From Pleurostoma richardsiae (Eukaryota; Ascomycota; Sordariomycetes; Calosphaeriales; Pleurostomataceae), in the NCBI GenBank assembly GCA_030052745.1, contig JANBVO010000110.1, forward strand, positions 1 to 20,127: a stretch of DNA of 20,127 nucleotides, in the 5' to 3' direction. Each line of letters opens with the position of its first letter. The stretch's first letter is position 1. The notes below the pieces were generated by a model that searched no databases, was not told the origin of the DNA, and was given only the letters and a program-made list of their open reading frames with translations. Positions 9,924-18,909 of the stretch are shown here, piece by piece. The translations under genes and the position numbers were made by a program.

Positions 9924-10074
9924 TGCTTGGATGATGTTTCCAATGAGCAATTAGAACATAGATGGAACGTGTATAAGGAATGGGGATTTGTGGGCTGGCC
10001 TTTATCCTCACTTGACAAGCATTGACGCTTCGGTTTTCTGTAGACGTAGGCATACAAAATAAATAGAGTAAGCA
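9924..10074. other. 3' flank of the transporter
   Basis: A short AT-rich stretch with AATAAA-like sequence (AAAATAAATAGAG at about 10055), a plausible polyadenylation region. The NLR relic begins abruptly after it without a start codon in frame. Confidence 0.4.
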
Positions 10075-11302
10075 TGCGGTGTCAGAGGTGGACCTGGAGG
10101 TCAAAAACTTGCCGCCGAGCCGGACGTCAACTGGCTGTCCGATCCGGACATGCTCCCCAAGCGATTTCCGACGGCGCGGATCTCCACCTGCGACTGGCCA
10201 GCCCATCTTTTCATAGACTAGAACACGTTCAGATCAACGATCAAGGAGCTAGCAAGGAACCTGCTGTTAAGCATTCGGACTCGGCCTGGCGCAGACACCA
10301 GTCGACCTCTGATGTTCATTGCCTCATGTCTGGGAGGCATCATATTGAACCAGACCCCAGTCATCGCTGCTGAGACCGAGAGTGGATATGGCCCTGTATG
10401 GAGAGCGACAGGAGGCCTCGTCTTGATTCGGCGCCGTGCCGGGATGGGCAAGACGACCCTCTGCAAGAAGATCGTCTATGACTTTGTCCACCACGGCGTG
10501 TGGCGGCACTTGTTCGACCGCGTTCTCTGCGTGCCGCTGCGCGGACTGAAAGGCTGGGGGAATAGCCCATATAACTTCGAGACGCTGTCTCGTCTCGAGT
10601 TTTTTAATGAATCCAAGGATGCCAAAGAGCGCGAGTCTCTCGCCCACGCATTCTGTGGTGCATTGGAAGACGAATATGCCAGAGCCCTGTTCATCCTCGA
10701 CGGTCTGGATGAAGTGTCTCAAGAATGGGACAGCGATACGCATCCATATGGCTTCCTCCGAACGCTTTTGAACGAGAAGGATGTCATCATCACGTCTCGA
10801 CCATTGGCCGAACTCCCGTATGGCGTCAACCCTGTTGACCTCGAGTTAGAGACAGTTGAATTTCACCCAAAACAAATAAGTGATTATCTGAAAGCCACTT
10901 TTCGTGACACAGAAAAGATCGACAAGATCCAGTCGTTCTTAAGGGATCATCCGCTCATGCAAGATCTTATGCGGATTCCCATCCAGCTGGATGCGCTTTG
11001 CTACATTTGGCGCCAAGATATCAATACCAAATTCGATACAGACGAGCTCGAAATCGATTCGAGGGACGATTATGGCCGGACGCCGCTGTCGTATGCCGCC
11101 TCGTACGGGTACGAGGCCGTGATCAAGCTGTTACTCGCTATTGCATGCTGTTTGGTACGGAAATGAGGCCGTGGCCAAGCTGCTACTCGATACAGGCAAG
11201 AGGGAGGTAGATTGGAAGGACGAAAATGGCAAGACGCTGCTGTCGTAGGCTGCCACGAACGGTCACAAGGCTGTCGCCAAACTGCTTGAGTTGTCTGCCT
11301 AA
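10075..11302 (+). pseudogene. NLR remnant: alpha/beta-hydrolase-like piece, NACHT NTPase, ankyrin repeats
   Basis: In one frame from 10075, VNWLSDPDMLPKRFPTARIS then TCDW resembles the N-terminal lipase/esterase-like domain of fungal NLRs. A TAG at 10219 interrupts it, then the same frame resumes with ELARNLLLSI and RPLMFIASCLGGIILNQ. The frame then runs, with no room for the usual linker, into a NACHT domain. Walker A is RRAGMGKTT (10435-10461), where the first P-loop glycine has become Arg. Walker B is LFILDGLDEV (about 10687-10716), followed by DVIITSRP (10780-10803). After LMRIPIQLDALCYIW it jumps to ankyrin sequence DDYGRTPLSYAASYGYEAVI. A frame change at about 11130-11156 leads to YGNEAVAKLLLDTGK and DENGKTLLS, then a TAG at 11246 and AATNGHKAVAKLLELSA. 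The 5' end is missing. Intact relatives act in non-self recognition and programmed cell death. This copy is degraded by deletions, stops and a frameshift. Confidence 0.85.
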
Positions 11303-11570
11303 TCTCATTCTCAGTCAATATCTCCATTACTGTATTTTCCACAGTATCATAGGGTGTTGGGCTGTTTGGCGATCCTTGTGCCGATAGTGACGCAAGGATA
11401 TCCAATTTCATTCGCAGAATGAATCAAATGGACTCGCCTTCCAACCGAGAATCTTCCAGGCTTCCCTGCTCGAGAAGCCCTGCCTTCGATACATTCCGCA
11501 GCCTAGCAACAACAAACACGGGGAATAAGAACTGCGCTTGCGCTGCGCCTACTTACCAGTGGTGGAGCTC
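11303..11570. other. intergenic, nothing assignable
   Basis: No open frame of note is fully contained here. A good minus-strand splice-donor-like sequence (CTGGTAAGTAGG, about 11551-11562) and a matching acceptor-like GTTGCTAG about 55 nt downstream on that strand hint that an ancestral minus-strand gene ended here. Confidence 0.35.
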
Positions 11571-11990
11571 CTAGGTCTTGTCGTCAGTGCCGGGTAGAAG
11601 TGCGCGCGGCAGCCGGTAAAGCGCGGCGCACTGAGCTCGGAGCTGGCCGTACAGATCCGGAAAGCCATTCAGCAAGCCTCGAGGGCTTCTAGGCCCTCGG
11701 GTGCTTCTGGATCCTCCACAAGCGCCTCGGTCGGCGTCCGGCTCGTGCAGTACCAGACCAGCCCCCTGACGTGTCTTCGATGACTCGCTTAGCGAAATGG
11801 AGGCCACACAGGAAACAGGAGAGCACAATTCGGTCAAAAAAGGGCACAGTAGCCGGCTCGTCAAGGCACGGCCGTCCAACTCGGCTTCCTCCTGGTACCT
11901 CTCAAAGTACGGGTGAGCGGTTTTGGACGGACAGTGCGGTACTTACCAGGTACACGAAATACATGAAAGCCAACTATGGCTGTTGCAGAA
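11571..11990 (-). pseudogene. broken minus-strand coding relic, family not recognised
   Basis: Minus-strand reading gives protein-like runs in different frames: YFERYQEEAELDGRAL, DEPATVPFFDRIVLSCFLCG continuing LHFAKRVIEDTSG, TEALVEDPEAPEGLEALEA, then LLNGFPDLYGQLRAQCAALY continuing RLPRALLPGTDDKT to a stop at 11571. Strong GTAAGT donor-like sites on this strand lie at about 11558 and 11946. Together this looks like a multi-exon gene broken by at least two frame changes. I cannot name the family. The palindrome GAGGGC-TTCTAG-GCCCTC (11681-11698) lies within it. Confidence 0.35.
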
Positions 11991-12680
11991 CAAAGAAATG
12001 AGACAGAATAGAAGGTCAATTGCCTCCAAGTGTGGCGTTCGGAAGTAGAGTCACCACTTAAACGGTTTTTTCTTTGTCGCTCTTATGTAGACTCGACACG
12101 CAGCGGCCATTTTTGGCTCCCATCTCTGTACTGCGTACTCGACAGTACAGTGCATAAACAGAGCAACGCCCACACTGTATTAAGGCTGTCCAATGACAGA
12201 CCACGTTTCGCAACGGGTATGCCAGCCACTTGAGGCGCTCACACAAAACGACGTTATGTGGCTGATATCGGTCCGTCTCTCCCACACTCCGAGAGCGGTT
12301 TCATCATGAACAACAGAGTGTCCAAGGCTAGGCCCAGACGCTCTCGTATGAATCTGTTCCAGTTCCTGCAAGATCAACTGCTCAAATCCTACAATACCGT
12401 AAGAGAGAGATCGGTTCAACCGCATGCTGTATGTCTTGGCTCAAGTTCACTTCTCTTCTCCAGGCAGAGAGGAATCAAGGATGGTTGGCCCGCGGCCAGT
12501 TTCGCCACTGCAGAGGTGAGCCGAGGAGCAGACACGCGACCACCTTGTTCGATGACCTCGCTTGCAGCCCGTGTTTGCTACTAGTAGACAATGCTATCCC
12601 AGGAGCACGTCGGTTTCAATACTCTTTTTTCGTCCCCTGTGGAAGGTGCCAAACTCGTTGGTCGCGGATCCACATGGCCA
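11991..12680. other. no supportable gene
   Basis: About 690 bp with several mutually overlapping open frames on both strands (up to 108 codons) but no motif, splice signal pair or compositional trend that favours one. It lies downstream of the FTA2-like relic on the minus strand and could include its lost C-terminus: a short frame continues past the stop at 12681 with SATNEFGTFHRGRKK. Confidence 0.4.
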
Positions 12681-13441
12681 CTACGGGTTGCCTAGTTTCG
12701 GGTTGAACGCAATGTCGCTCCTCTCTCTGCTAATGATGCAATGCGGCTCAGTCCAAGCAGAGCCGAAATCGACCAGAAGCCCATTCTTTTGTGATACTGT
12801 ACATACATATCTCGGTGGATGGTCTTACGGTATGTCTGTGGAGAAACTTGAGATCTCACAACATCCTCCTGACGGTCAGAACATCAAGAACCTGTTATTC
12901 TCCACATGCTCTTTCATAATGGCCCAAACCGGGCTATCTTCTGCTTCAATGCAAGTTCATCATCTGGGGAAAGATCCCAAAGATCCAGACCTTGCTCGAC
13001 AGGAGATCTCTTGTCTTTCTCCGACAAAGTGAGGAAACCATAGCATTGGGCAGGGACCCGTCGTCTTACTTTTTCTTTCGTCCGAGCCTCCTGGATCCGC
13101 TCATATACCTTGCGCTTGGCAAAGAACGGGACGGTATGGAGTCTTAGAATCTCCTCCGAGACGGACTCTGCGTCTGCACCGAGAAGAAATTTCTCAATAA
13201 ATCTTGTGCAACAGCTAGGTTCCAAGTAACATACAACTTTTAGAGCATAAATCCTAGACTCAATCTTTACTTTAAGCACGTACCCCTGTCCACCTGATCT
13301 TGAGTCATTCAAGCCGTCTGGCCGGTCGAGCCATTCGATTCGGGCATGGCGGTGCTCGAAAGCCCGCAGCTTGGGTCCATGACAAGGAGGGAGCTCGTGA
13401 GCACCTACGAGCTGCCTGCTGGAGGTTGGATCTCTTGCCAT
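12681..13441 (-). pseudogene. FTA2-like kinase-fold protein, disrupted
   Basis: The N-terminal part is one open frame from the ATG at 13441 to a stop at 12914 (175 codons). It contains LPPCHGPKLRAFEHRHARIE then WLDRPDGL, the N-lobe strand VLKVKIESRIYALKVVCY, and AQCYGFLTLSEKD. This order matches fungal proteins related to the kinetochore Sim4 subunit FTA2, which have a protein-kinase-like fold. Beyond the stop the family continues in other frames: PVWAIMKEHVENNRF, then RRML, a TGA at 12856-12858, DLKFLHRHTV, an HRD-type loop TIHRDMYVQYHK, and after one more shift GLLVDFGSAWTEPH with the DFG motif, then SDIAFNPKLGN before a TAG at 12681. So at least three frame changes and an internal stop disable it. 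The family is multicopy in some fungi, where the role is mostly unknown. Confidence 0.72.
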
Positions 13442-13697
13442 GGCTGCCTAGAGACAATCGTTTGCTTAAATCGGGTGGATCTGACCTGAGCCACAATCCG
13501 TAGACTAGGCCTTCGTCTGTCGCCGGAAGAGGGCTTGTTGACGCTTAGAAGCACACCTCGAAGGTTGATATGATACTCGGGGCACTGGTATAGCACGGCT
13601 GTTCGTGTTGGTTCGCTGGAGGGAGCGTCACAAGACGTAGCATGTCACAACCAAACGGTGAAGGTAGCAGGGTCTGTTGATGTATGAGGATTGGTAG
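13442..13697. other. intergenic, nothing assignable
   Basis: Upstream flank of the minus-strand FTA2-like relic. Only short overlapping frames are present. Confidence 0.4.
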
Positions 13698-13892
13698 GTC
13701 TTCACGCCTTCCTCTGCCAATGGACCGACTCACCAAGCAGCCGTCGGTTTCACCGCGGCGAACCCCCAGTTCGTCGAGTCATTACTGATTATCCAACAGG
13801 GCAGCATTGCAGTAGGCCTCACAGAGATGATCGACCCAATAGGCACACGGGTATCGAATGTGAAGACGATCGTTGAAACACTCTACGTGTGA
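13698..13892 (+). pseudogene. coding-like remnant, unknown family
   Basis: A stop-bounded frame of 65 codons has no early ATG but reads like a real protein: NGPTHQAAVGFTAANPQFVE, then SLLIIQQGSIAVGLTEMIDP, then IGTRVSNVKTIVETLYV and TGA. It follows a TTGGTAG that could be a splice acceptor, so it may be the last exon of an eroded gene. I do not recognise the family. Confidence 0.3.
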
Positions 13893-14336
13893 CTCATGAC
13901 TGCGAGATTAAAGAGATCGTGTGCACCAGCCTCCCATGCTATCGTTGAGAACCCACTGGCCACAACTCCGTTGTGCTCCGTGTATGTCGCGTTCCTGAGT
14001 CCCATTCAGTGCCTAGCCAAGGATAGCCAATCAGTCGCAAGCGCCCACCCATTTCCTACCTAAGTCCTGCCGCCCGCAGCTTGGTTCGAGAAGTCCTGCC
14101 AACTACAGCCAATGAGTCTGTCCAATGCGTAGTGTCGCAACCAGCCCCTGCTTGGATCAGGCGTCAGCGATCGAACCAGGGTCCGTGGACCACCCCATCC
14201 TGCCATGGTACGTTCCGTACCCGCCTGTATTCAGACGCTCTTGCCAGAAAACAAGTCCTTCTGAACCTGACAAGGCAGAGGCGACGAGCTCTCAAACCGC
14301 ACTTTCGCGCTCTCTTCCCTCGACCACTAGGTGAGT
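13893..14336. other. no confirmed gene; possible 5' exon of the 2EXR remnant
   Basis: A plus-strand frame beginning at a TTG (14081) runs toward the sequence CTAGGTGAGT, whose GTGAGT at 14331 is a fair donor. Splicing from there to GAGCAG ending near 14390 would place the downstream 2EXR motif in frame. No ATG starts this frame convincingly. Confidence 0.25.
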
Positions 14337-14881
14337 ATGAAGCCAGACACAATAGCATCCCTGCCGGTCAGACCAGACCTCAGAGCAGCTCCGCGCACAT
14401 TGCATCGCTTCAGGCGTCTGCCTCCGGAACTTCGCCACGAGATATGGACCGGATACCTCCTCATCAGACCGACGGCGCACTTTTCTAACGTCGTCGAGGG
14501 ATGGTAAGACCGCACGTGAGGGATAAACCCAGCACCTACCTCCTTGAGCGAGAAGTTTACCAGACGTCTTGAAGAGCGTGTCATCTGGTCCTTCCAGGCG
14601 CGATACGACGAGACGATGGTCTCATGGATGCCGACCACCATGATGGAGTCGTCTGCGAGCTCCCGATGAAACCGGCCTAGTGACAGCCACCGGTAGCGGC
14701 ACGTGTGTTGGCCTACCTCCGAGAGTAAGGCGGTGGCGCCTTCCATGGACATTGATTCCCTGGAGCGAACTCCGTTGCGAGACCTTCGGTCGCCCGTTAC
14801 TCCTCCGGCGCCGTACGGACAGCACCAGCCTTTGGGCCCAGGGATAGGTATCACCAGGATCTGCTTCTCCGGGTACGGCAC
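14327..14881 (-). other. 184-codon minus-strand ORF opposing the 2EXR motif, uncertain
   Basis: The frame is open for 184 codons and has donor-like sites on its strand (GAGGTAGGCC at about 14717 and GAGGTAGGTG at about 14543). Removing frame-preserving introns of about 57 and 60 nt would join SMSMEGATALLSE to LADDSIMVVGIHETIVSSYR, then AWKDQMTRSSRRLVNF. No domain is recognised. It may be a real spliced gene, or an antisense shadow of the 2EXR remnant on the plus strand. Both cannot easily be coding. Confidence 0.25.
14337..14507 (+). pseudogene. 2EXR-motif (F-box-like) protein fragment
   Basis: A 56-residue frame from ATG 14337 contains LHRFRRLPPELRHEIWTGYL then LIRPTAHFSNVVEGW. The core RLPPELRHEIW is the hallmark of 2EXR domains, common at the N-terminus of uncharacterised fungal proteins. 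The frame stops at TAA (14505), but GGTAAGAC there could be a donor; no downstream exon was located with confidence. Downstream plus-strand frames (FTRRLEERVIWSFQARYDET at about 14551-14610) may be a later piece. An opposing minus-strand frame covers the same DNA, so assignment is moderate only. Confidence 0.4.
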
Positions 14882-15734
14882 CGTACTACCAGCAACGGCC
14901 CTATCCTCCTCAACTCACCACGCGCGAGCACTTCGGAGTCGTGATTCAAAGCAGAATTACGTCTGTGTTGGGCTTCAGCCAGTGTGCTGCGGAAAATACT
15001 TTCCAGCTGGCAGGCACGAAGCTCACGGCTTATTGACATCAAACCAACCTTAATTGTCAGACGTCTCGGAGATATGAGTGGAAGGATGCTTCGACCACCT
15101 GAGTTAATGAAGAAGGCCGCACTAGAGTCAGAAATTCTGACCGATCCGGCTAGGTAACCTTAGCCGCTGACTGAGTCTTGGGTCGCCGCTATCTAGACAA
15201 TGGCTGATATCTCTTCTCCGTCTCTGTCGGCATGTGTACCACAATAACGCAACCTCCTACCGTCACGGTCTCTTTGAATCGCAGGCAGAGTGTTTTTACA
15301 AGCATATCAACCAGACACTGCACCGGATGCGTGCACGACCTGAGCACTAGGATTGGGACAGGCGCAATTTCTGCCCAATGACCTGCCATTCCTCAACTTG
15401 AACGTGCTGCCACTTCCGGAGACTACTTTCTAATAGGTGGATACTAGCTGCCACGTCGTGTAACCTAGCCACTCCTCGTAGTCACGCTTGATATTCACAA
15501 TTCAACCTCATTAACACTCATGCGACCATTGGGAATTGGCTCATGTCATCTGCCCTTCCCTGGCCTCCCTCGTCGCCTGGTTTCATGCGACGCGTTCGTT
15601 TCTTTAGCCCTGCTGTGTCCAACCCCAGCCCGACTGACTGTCTTCGTAGATCTCTTCTCCACGGCAGAACGCATCTTTGGTCTGCTCTCCTTCTTTTGAA
15701 CTCCCCGTCCTTGTCTTGACGGATTGCCCGTCTT
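14882..15734. other. no supportable gene
   Basis: Short overlapping frames only. It lies between the 2EXR/antisense region and the 3' end of the charged minus-strand pseudogene, and no inverted repeat matching the far side of the divergent pair (18584 onward) was noticed. Confidence 0.4.
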
Positions 15735-17199
15735 TCACTTCGGTGGGGCCCGTGCGGGTATAGCTCTCGGTTTGACGCCATCGGTTTGTAAGACAGGCGC
15801 CGCGATAGGTGCTGCAGCCTTTGGTGGCGCTCTTTTAGGTCTCTTGTTCGGCCCCGCTTGCGATAGGAGAGGTTCCGCAGGGCGTTTCATAGCGGCGATC
15901 CTAGCACTACGTCGGAGTGGTGGCGGAAGCGGTTTATCCTGGTCTTCGACCCCATCTACCCGTCCCGCGGCTGGCTCTGACGCGAGCGTCGTTGTCTCTG
16001 CGGTGGAGACCGAGCAGAACTTTCTTGTGGTTCGGATGCGTCCTCTTCGAGCTTTTTGGACTCCTCGCGCTCTTCTGGTGGTGGCGAGCCGAAGAGCCGA
16101 ATGGGTGCTCCGTTCGGGAAGAATTTGTCGATGAAGAACTTGACGCCAGCGCTCATTGGCGGTTTCTTCCCCTCGGCTTTTAACTTCTCCAGCATCTCGT
16201 TCCTCTCGTTCAAGCTTTCCTCAGCATCCGCCATTTGATCGACCATTTCTCCAGGGAAGGATATTGACGAAAAATCTCCTTTTTCTACGACCCAGAAACC
16301 CTTGGGCTGTTCAGATCTTGGGAGATCAATTGTCTCCAGCTCATCGATCTCGGAAGGAGTGAACTCCATCTCCTCCGCCGCATCAAGCGGGCTGTCCTTC
16401 ATGTTGTTGAGAGGCGCGAGGTCTTCGGGTTCTAGGGAGGGGGACTCGTGCCGCCACTTCCAAGACGTGACATTGTTGGACCTGTTGAACTCGTCTCCAG
16501 TCCCCGCGCTCCTTCCACCACTTGATGACTTGGTTCCGGGCAGAGTATGGGTAGCGTCGTTCATCATCGACGGAGAGGCGACTGTACCTGGTCTTCTCTT
16601 CAGCCACTTCGATCTGAAAGATGAACCATGGCCTGGAGATGAGGAACGCCTCGGCCTCGGCAGCAGTTGCATCTGGTCCGAGGTGAGATCTCCGTATAAC
16701 GGGCGCATGCTCGCCGCGTCGCAGGTTCTGGCGAAGTCGCAGGGCGCGCGCAACGAGCTCACGCCCCTCTCGGTATTTGCGGCCGCAGTCGTCTGCCGCG
16801 CCTTCGGGCTCCCACCACCACGTCCACCTGTGGAAATCGTCGCCGGGCTGTATCTTACGCCCGGCGAATCCCCACTGAGAATTCCAGACGCCCAGTTTCT
16901 CCCAGCGACGTTTGACGAGATGACGGACAATGACACCTTCACGCCGAGAGCCGTTCAGACGTTGGAACATCAGAGGCCGCGGCCAGGGACAGTTGCTCTC
17001 GAAACGGCGGTCCGCGCGCCACGCCTCTGTGTAATAGAATTTCTCGGGACGTGGGAGCTCGTGCATGAAACCTGAAATGCTGTCGAGTTCGTCTTGGCTG
17101 AGAGGTTCTTCCATGAGGGCTTTCAGCTCGTCTGGCATTGGGCGGCCATGTGGTGGTGGGAACAGGTCGATATCGTCCGATGCGGAGAGGTGGCCCGCA
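15735..17199 (-). pseudogene. long charged/disordered fungal protein, broken by two frameshifts
   Basis: Three minus-strand frames follow one another. Frame 1 (about 17199-16500) holds PLSQDELDSISGFMHELPRP, FYYTEAWRADRRFESNCPWP, RHLVKRRWEKLGVWNSQWGF, WTWWWEPEGAADDCGRKYRE and RNQVIKWWKERGDW. Frame 2 (about 16495-16020) holds DEFNRSNNVTSWKWRHESPS, PSEIDELETIDLPRSEQPKG, AEESLNERNEMLEKLKAEGK and PNGAPIRLFGSPPPEEREES. Frame 3 (about 16010-15735) holds PLPPPLRRSARIAAMKRPAE then SQAGPNKRPKRAPPK, to a TGA at 15735. The continuity of sense across frames shows one ancestral gene of about 490 codons with single-site indels. The 5' exon ends upstream of a good acceptor (GCTGACCTTTAG ending at 17200), but no first exon was found. 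No catalytic domain is recognised; the basic RRSARIAA/NKRPKRAPPK tail could be nuclear or DNA-binding. Low divergence suggests recent loss, or an assembly error. Confidence 0.7.
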
Positions 17200-17238
17200 C
17201 TAAAGGTCAGCAATGCACTTTTCGATCCAGTGTCTAAG

Positions 17239-18583
17239 ATGGGTGGGTCTAACTGTCACGTAGACAAAGATCATGCCGAGCCACCTAGCCCACTAGCCGC
17301 GGCAGACACTGCTGTCTGCCCTTCGACGGCCATGCTTAAGAACGGACCTGCTTCCGGACAGCCTGGAGGGGATGCTGAAACAGCCAGACCGGCGACACCA
17401 AGCCCTTCTGGTGGAAGAAGCTCCCGCCGCTCAGCTGGCACTGGCACCGGTGACCGGCCATCAAGCTCGGCTGCGGACTCGGCGATGCCACGACAACGGC
17501 CAGATGAAGTAGAGGTATCCTCGGATATGGGGAAGCTTCGCAACCGTGATACTGGCCACGACGTTGAGGATGCTTCCGACGCCGGCAACGAGGGTCGGCA
17601 GAGCCAGGAGACTCCGGTTTCTCTCGGTCGGGCAGCGCAAGATCCAGATCAAAGCTCCATGCTGGAGAAGAGCAGGAGCGAGCAGCAGGGTGAAAGCGGC
17701 TCAACATTTGACAAACCTCCCGCTACAGCTGTCGACGGGGAGCCGAGAGACTGTCCTGGAGGTCCGTCTGCGAGTGCCTCGCCTGAGGTTGCCAGCCTCT
17801 CTCGGAGGATGGGTCGAAGTCTCACATCGAGACCGACTCAGGACGGAGCATCCTTCCGTAGACCCGGGCGCCATGATCATGCTACTCCTGTCGGTCTCGA
17901 TCTGCGGAAGCCGCAGTCACCCTATGGAAGAGGTAGATGCTGCCAGTGATCACGAGCACTACAGGGCCACGAAACGGAGATCGCTCGAGAAGGCGGGTCT
18001 GACGAAGTCTGAAAGCCGCCGTCGGCGAGAGACGGCGTCTACCATTCTACCGCCAAGCAGCTCCGCTGCTGACATCGAGGATCGCCTCCATGCCATTCTT
18101 GGTGAGCAAGACGACGAGTTTACACCTCATCAATTCGCCGTCGCCATGATAAAGATCTGCCTATCCATCATCGAGAACGAGCCTCCCTCAAACGTTCCCA
18201 GGGCCGAGCCCGGCTTAAGTAGCCCGGACGCATCCCCGTCGCAAGTCGAGGATGTCAAGCTGTCCGAACCAGACGAGGATGATGACGTAATTGCCTCTGA
18301 CGGGACTAAGAGCGACGATGACTCCTGCGGTGGGACTCGTTCTAAAAAGGTAAGTCGGCGGAATGGCCAACGCCGTCGCTGGTCGTCTCTGGAAGAGAAA
18401 CGTTTGGAAGAGTACATGAAGGAGGCGAAGGAGGAAGCGTGGATTGCGAGCAAGCTCGGCCGGTCGGTGTCTGCCGTGAGGCAGCACTGGGACATTATGT
18501 GTAAGAGGCAGTCTCGGCGGTTATCTTGCGTGTGGTTGTGCGAAAGGGACGAAGCCAAGACAACTGAGGACCAAGAAGCATAG
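17239..18583 (+). pseudogene. disordered protein with C-terminal Myb/SANT domain, frame-broken
   Basis: A frame from ATG 17239 (MGGSNCHVDKDHAEPPSPLA) runs open to 17949 and is rich in Ser, Asp, Glu and Pro, as in a disordered nuclear protein. A second frame, with its own ATG at 17924, runs to 18583 (219 aa). It holds MEEVDAASDHEHYRATKRRS, IEDRLHAILGEQDDEFTPHQ, FAVAMIKICLSIIENE, an acidic run (EPDEDDDVIASD) and then RRRWSSLEEKRLEEYMKEAK continuing EEAWIASKLGRSVSAVRQHW, a clear Myb/SANT helix-turn-helix (from about codon 150 of this frame). The frames overlap by only 26 bp, and no intron of the right phase with good sites was found near 17900, so I infer one gene with an indel at about 17890-17925. 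Alternatively the 219-aa Myb ORF is a shorter intact gene. It starts about 40 bp from the 5' end of the opposing charged protein, so the two form a divergent pair. Confidence 0.6.
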
Positions 18584-18684
18584 AGTAGGTTCAGTATAAA
18601 GTCCTCGACAGATCTCTCACGGGGCTATCGCAGGGGTAGTGTCTAAAGCCGTCCGAGTCTTTCTTTGTGCGAATGCGAATATGA

Positions 18685-18909
18685 ACCGGGAAACCCGGCG
18701 GAATAGTATCACTCCATTTCGCCGTGAGAAATCTGGATATCATGAAGGCGCTCTGCTCGTGGAATGCAGATCTAGGCCACAAGCCTTACGATGGCGACAT
18801 CATCCGGATGCTGGTGACCTCGGGTAAAACGGGGCCGCTGATTGGGCACGCAGTTGGGCGTCTTTTTGGGGCGGTGCTTTCGAACGAGATGGGAGAGCGT
18901 GTGACGTAG
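18685..18909 (+). pseudogene. ankyrin-like fragment
   Basis: A 75-codon frame with an internal ATG at 18742 reads GIVSLHFAVRNLDIMKALCS then WNADLGHKP, resembling the LHFA...NLDIVKALLSWNADLG pattern of an ankyrin repeat. It continues DIIRMLVTSGKTGPLIGHAV and GRLFGAVLSNEMGERVT to TAG. One repeat only, with no flanking repeats, so it is at best a fragment of a larger ankyrin protein. It is unlinked in sequence to the NLR relic 7 kb upstream, though both belong to the same broad class. Confidence 0.35.

Noticed and set aside
15724-16134. 136-codon plus-strand ORF with Gly/Ala-rich hydrophobic start
   Set aside because: It is antisense to the basic tail of the charged pseudogene (LRRSARIAAMKRPAE region), which has far better protein character.
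16302-17075. 257-codon plus-strand ORF
   Set aside because: Antisense shadow of the minus-strand charged protein, whose segments (FYYTEAWRADRRFESNCPWP and others) continue coherently across two frames.
18350-18358. Perfect-looking splice donor AAGGTAAGTCGG inside the Myb gene
   Set aside because: The reading frame continues straight into the Myb/SANT domain a few codons later, so using it would delete part of the domain; treated as fortuitous.
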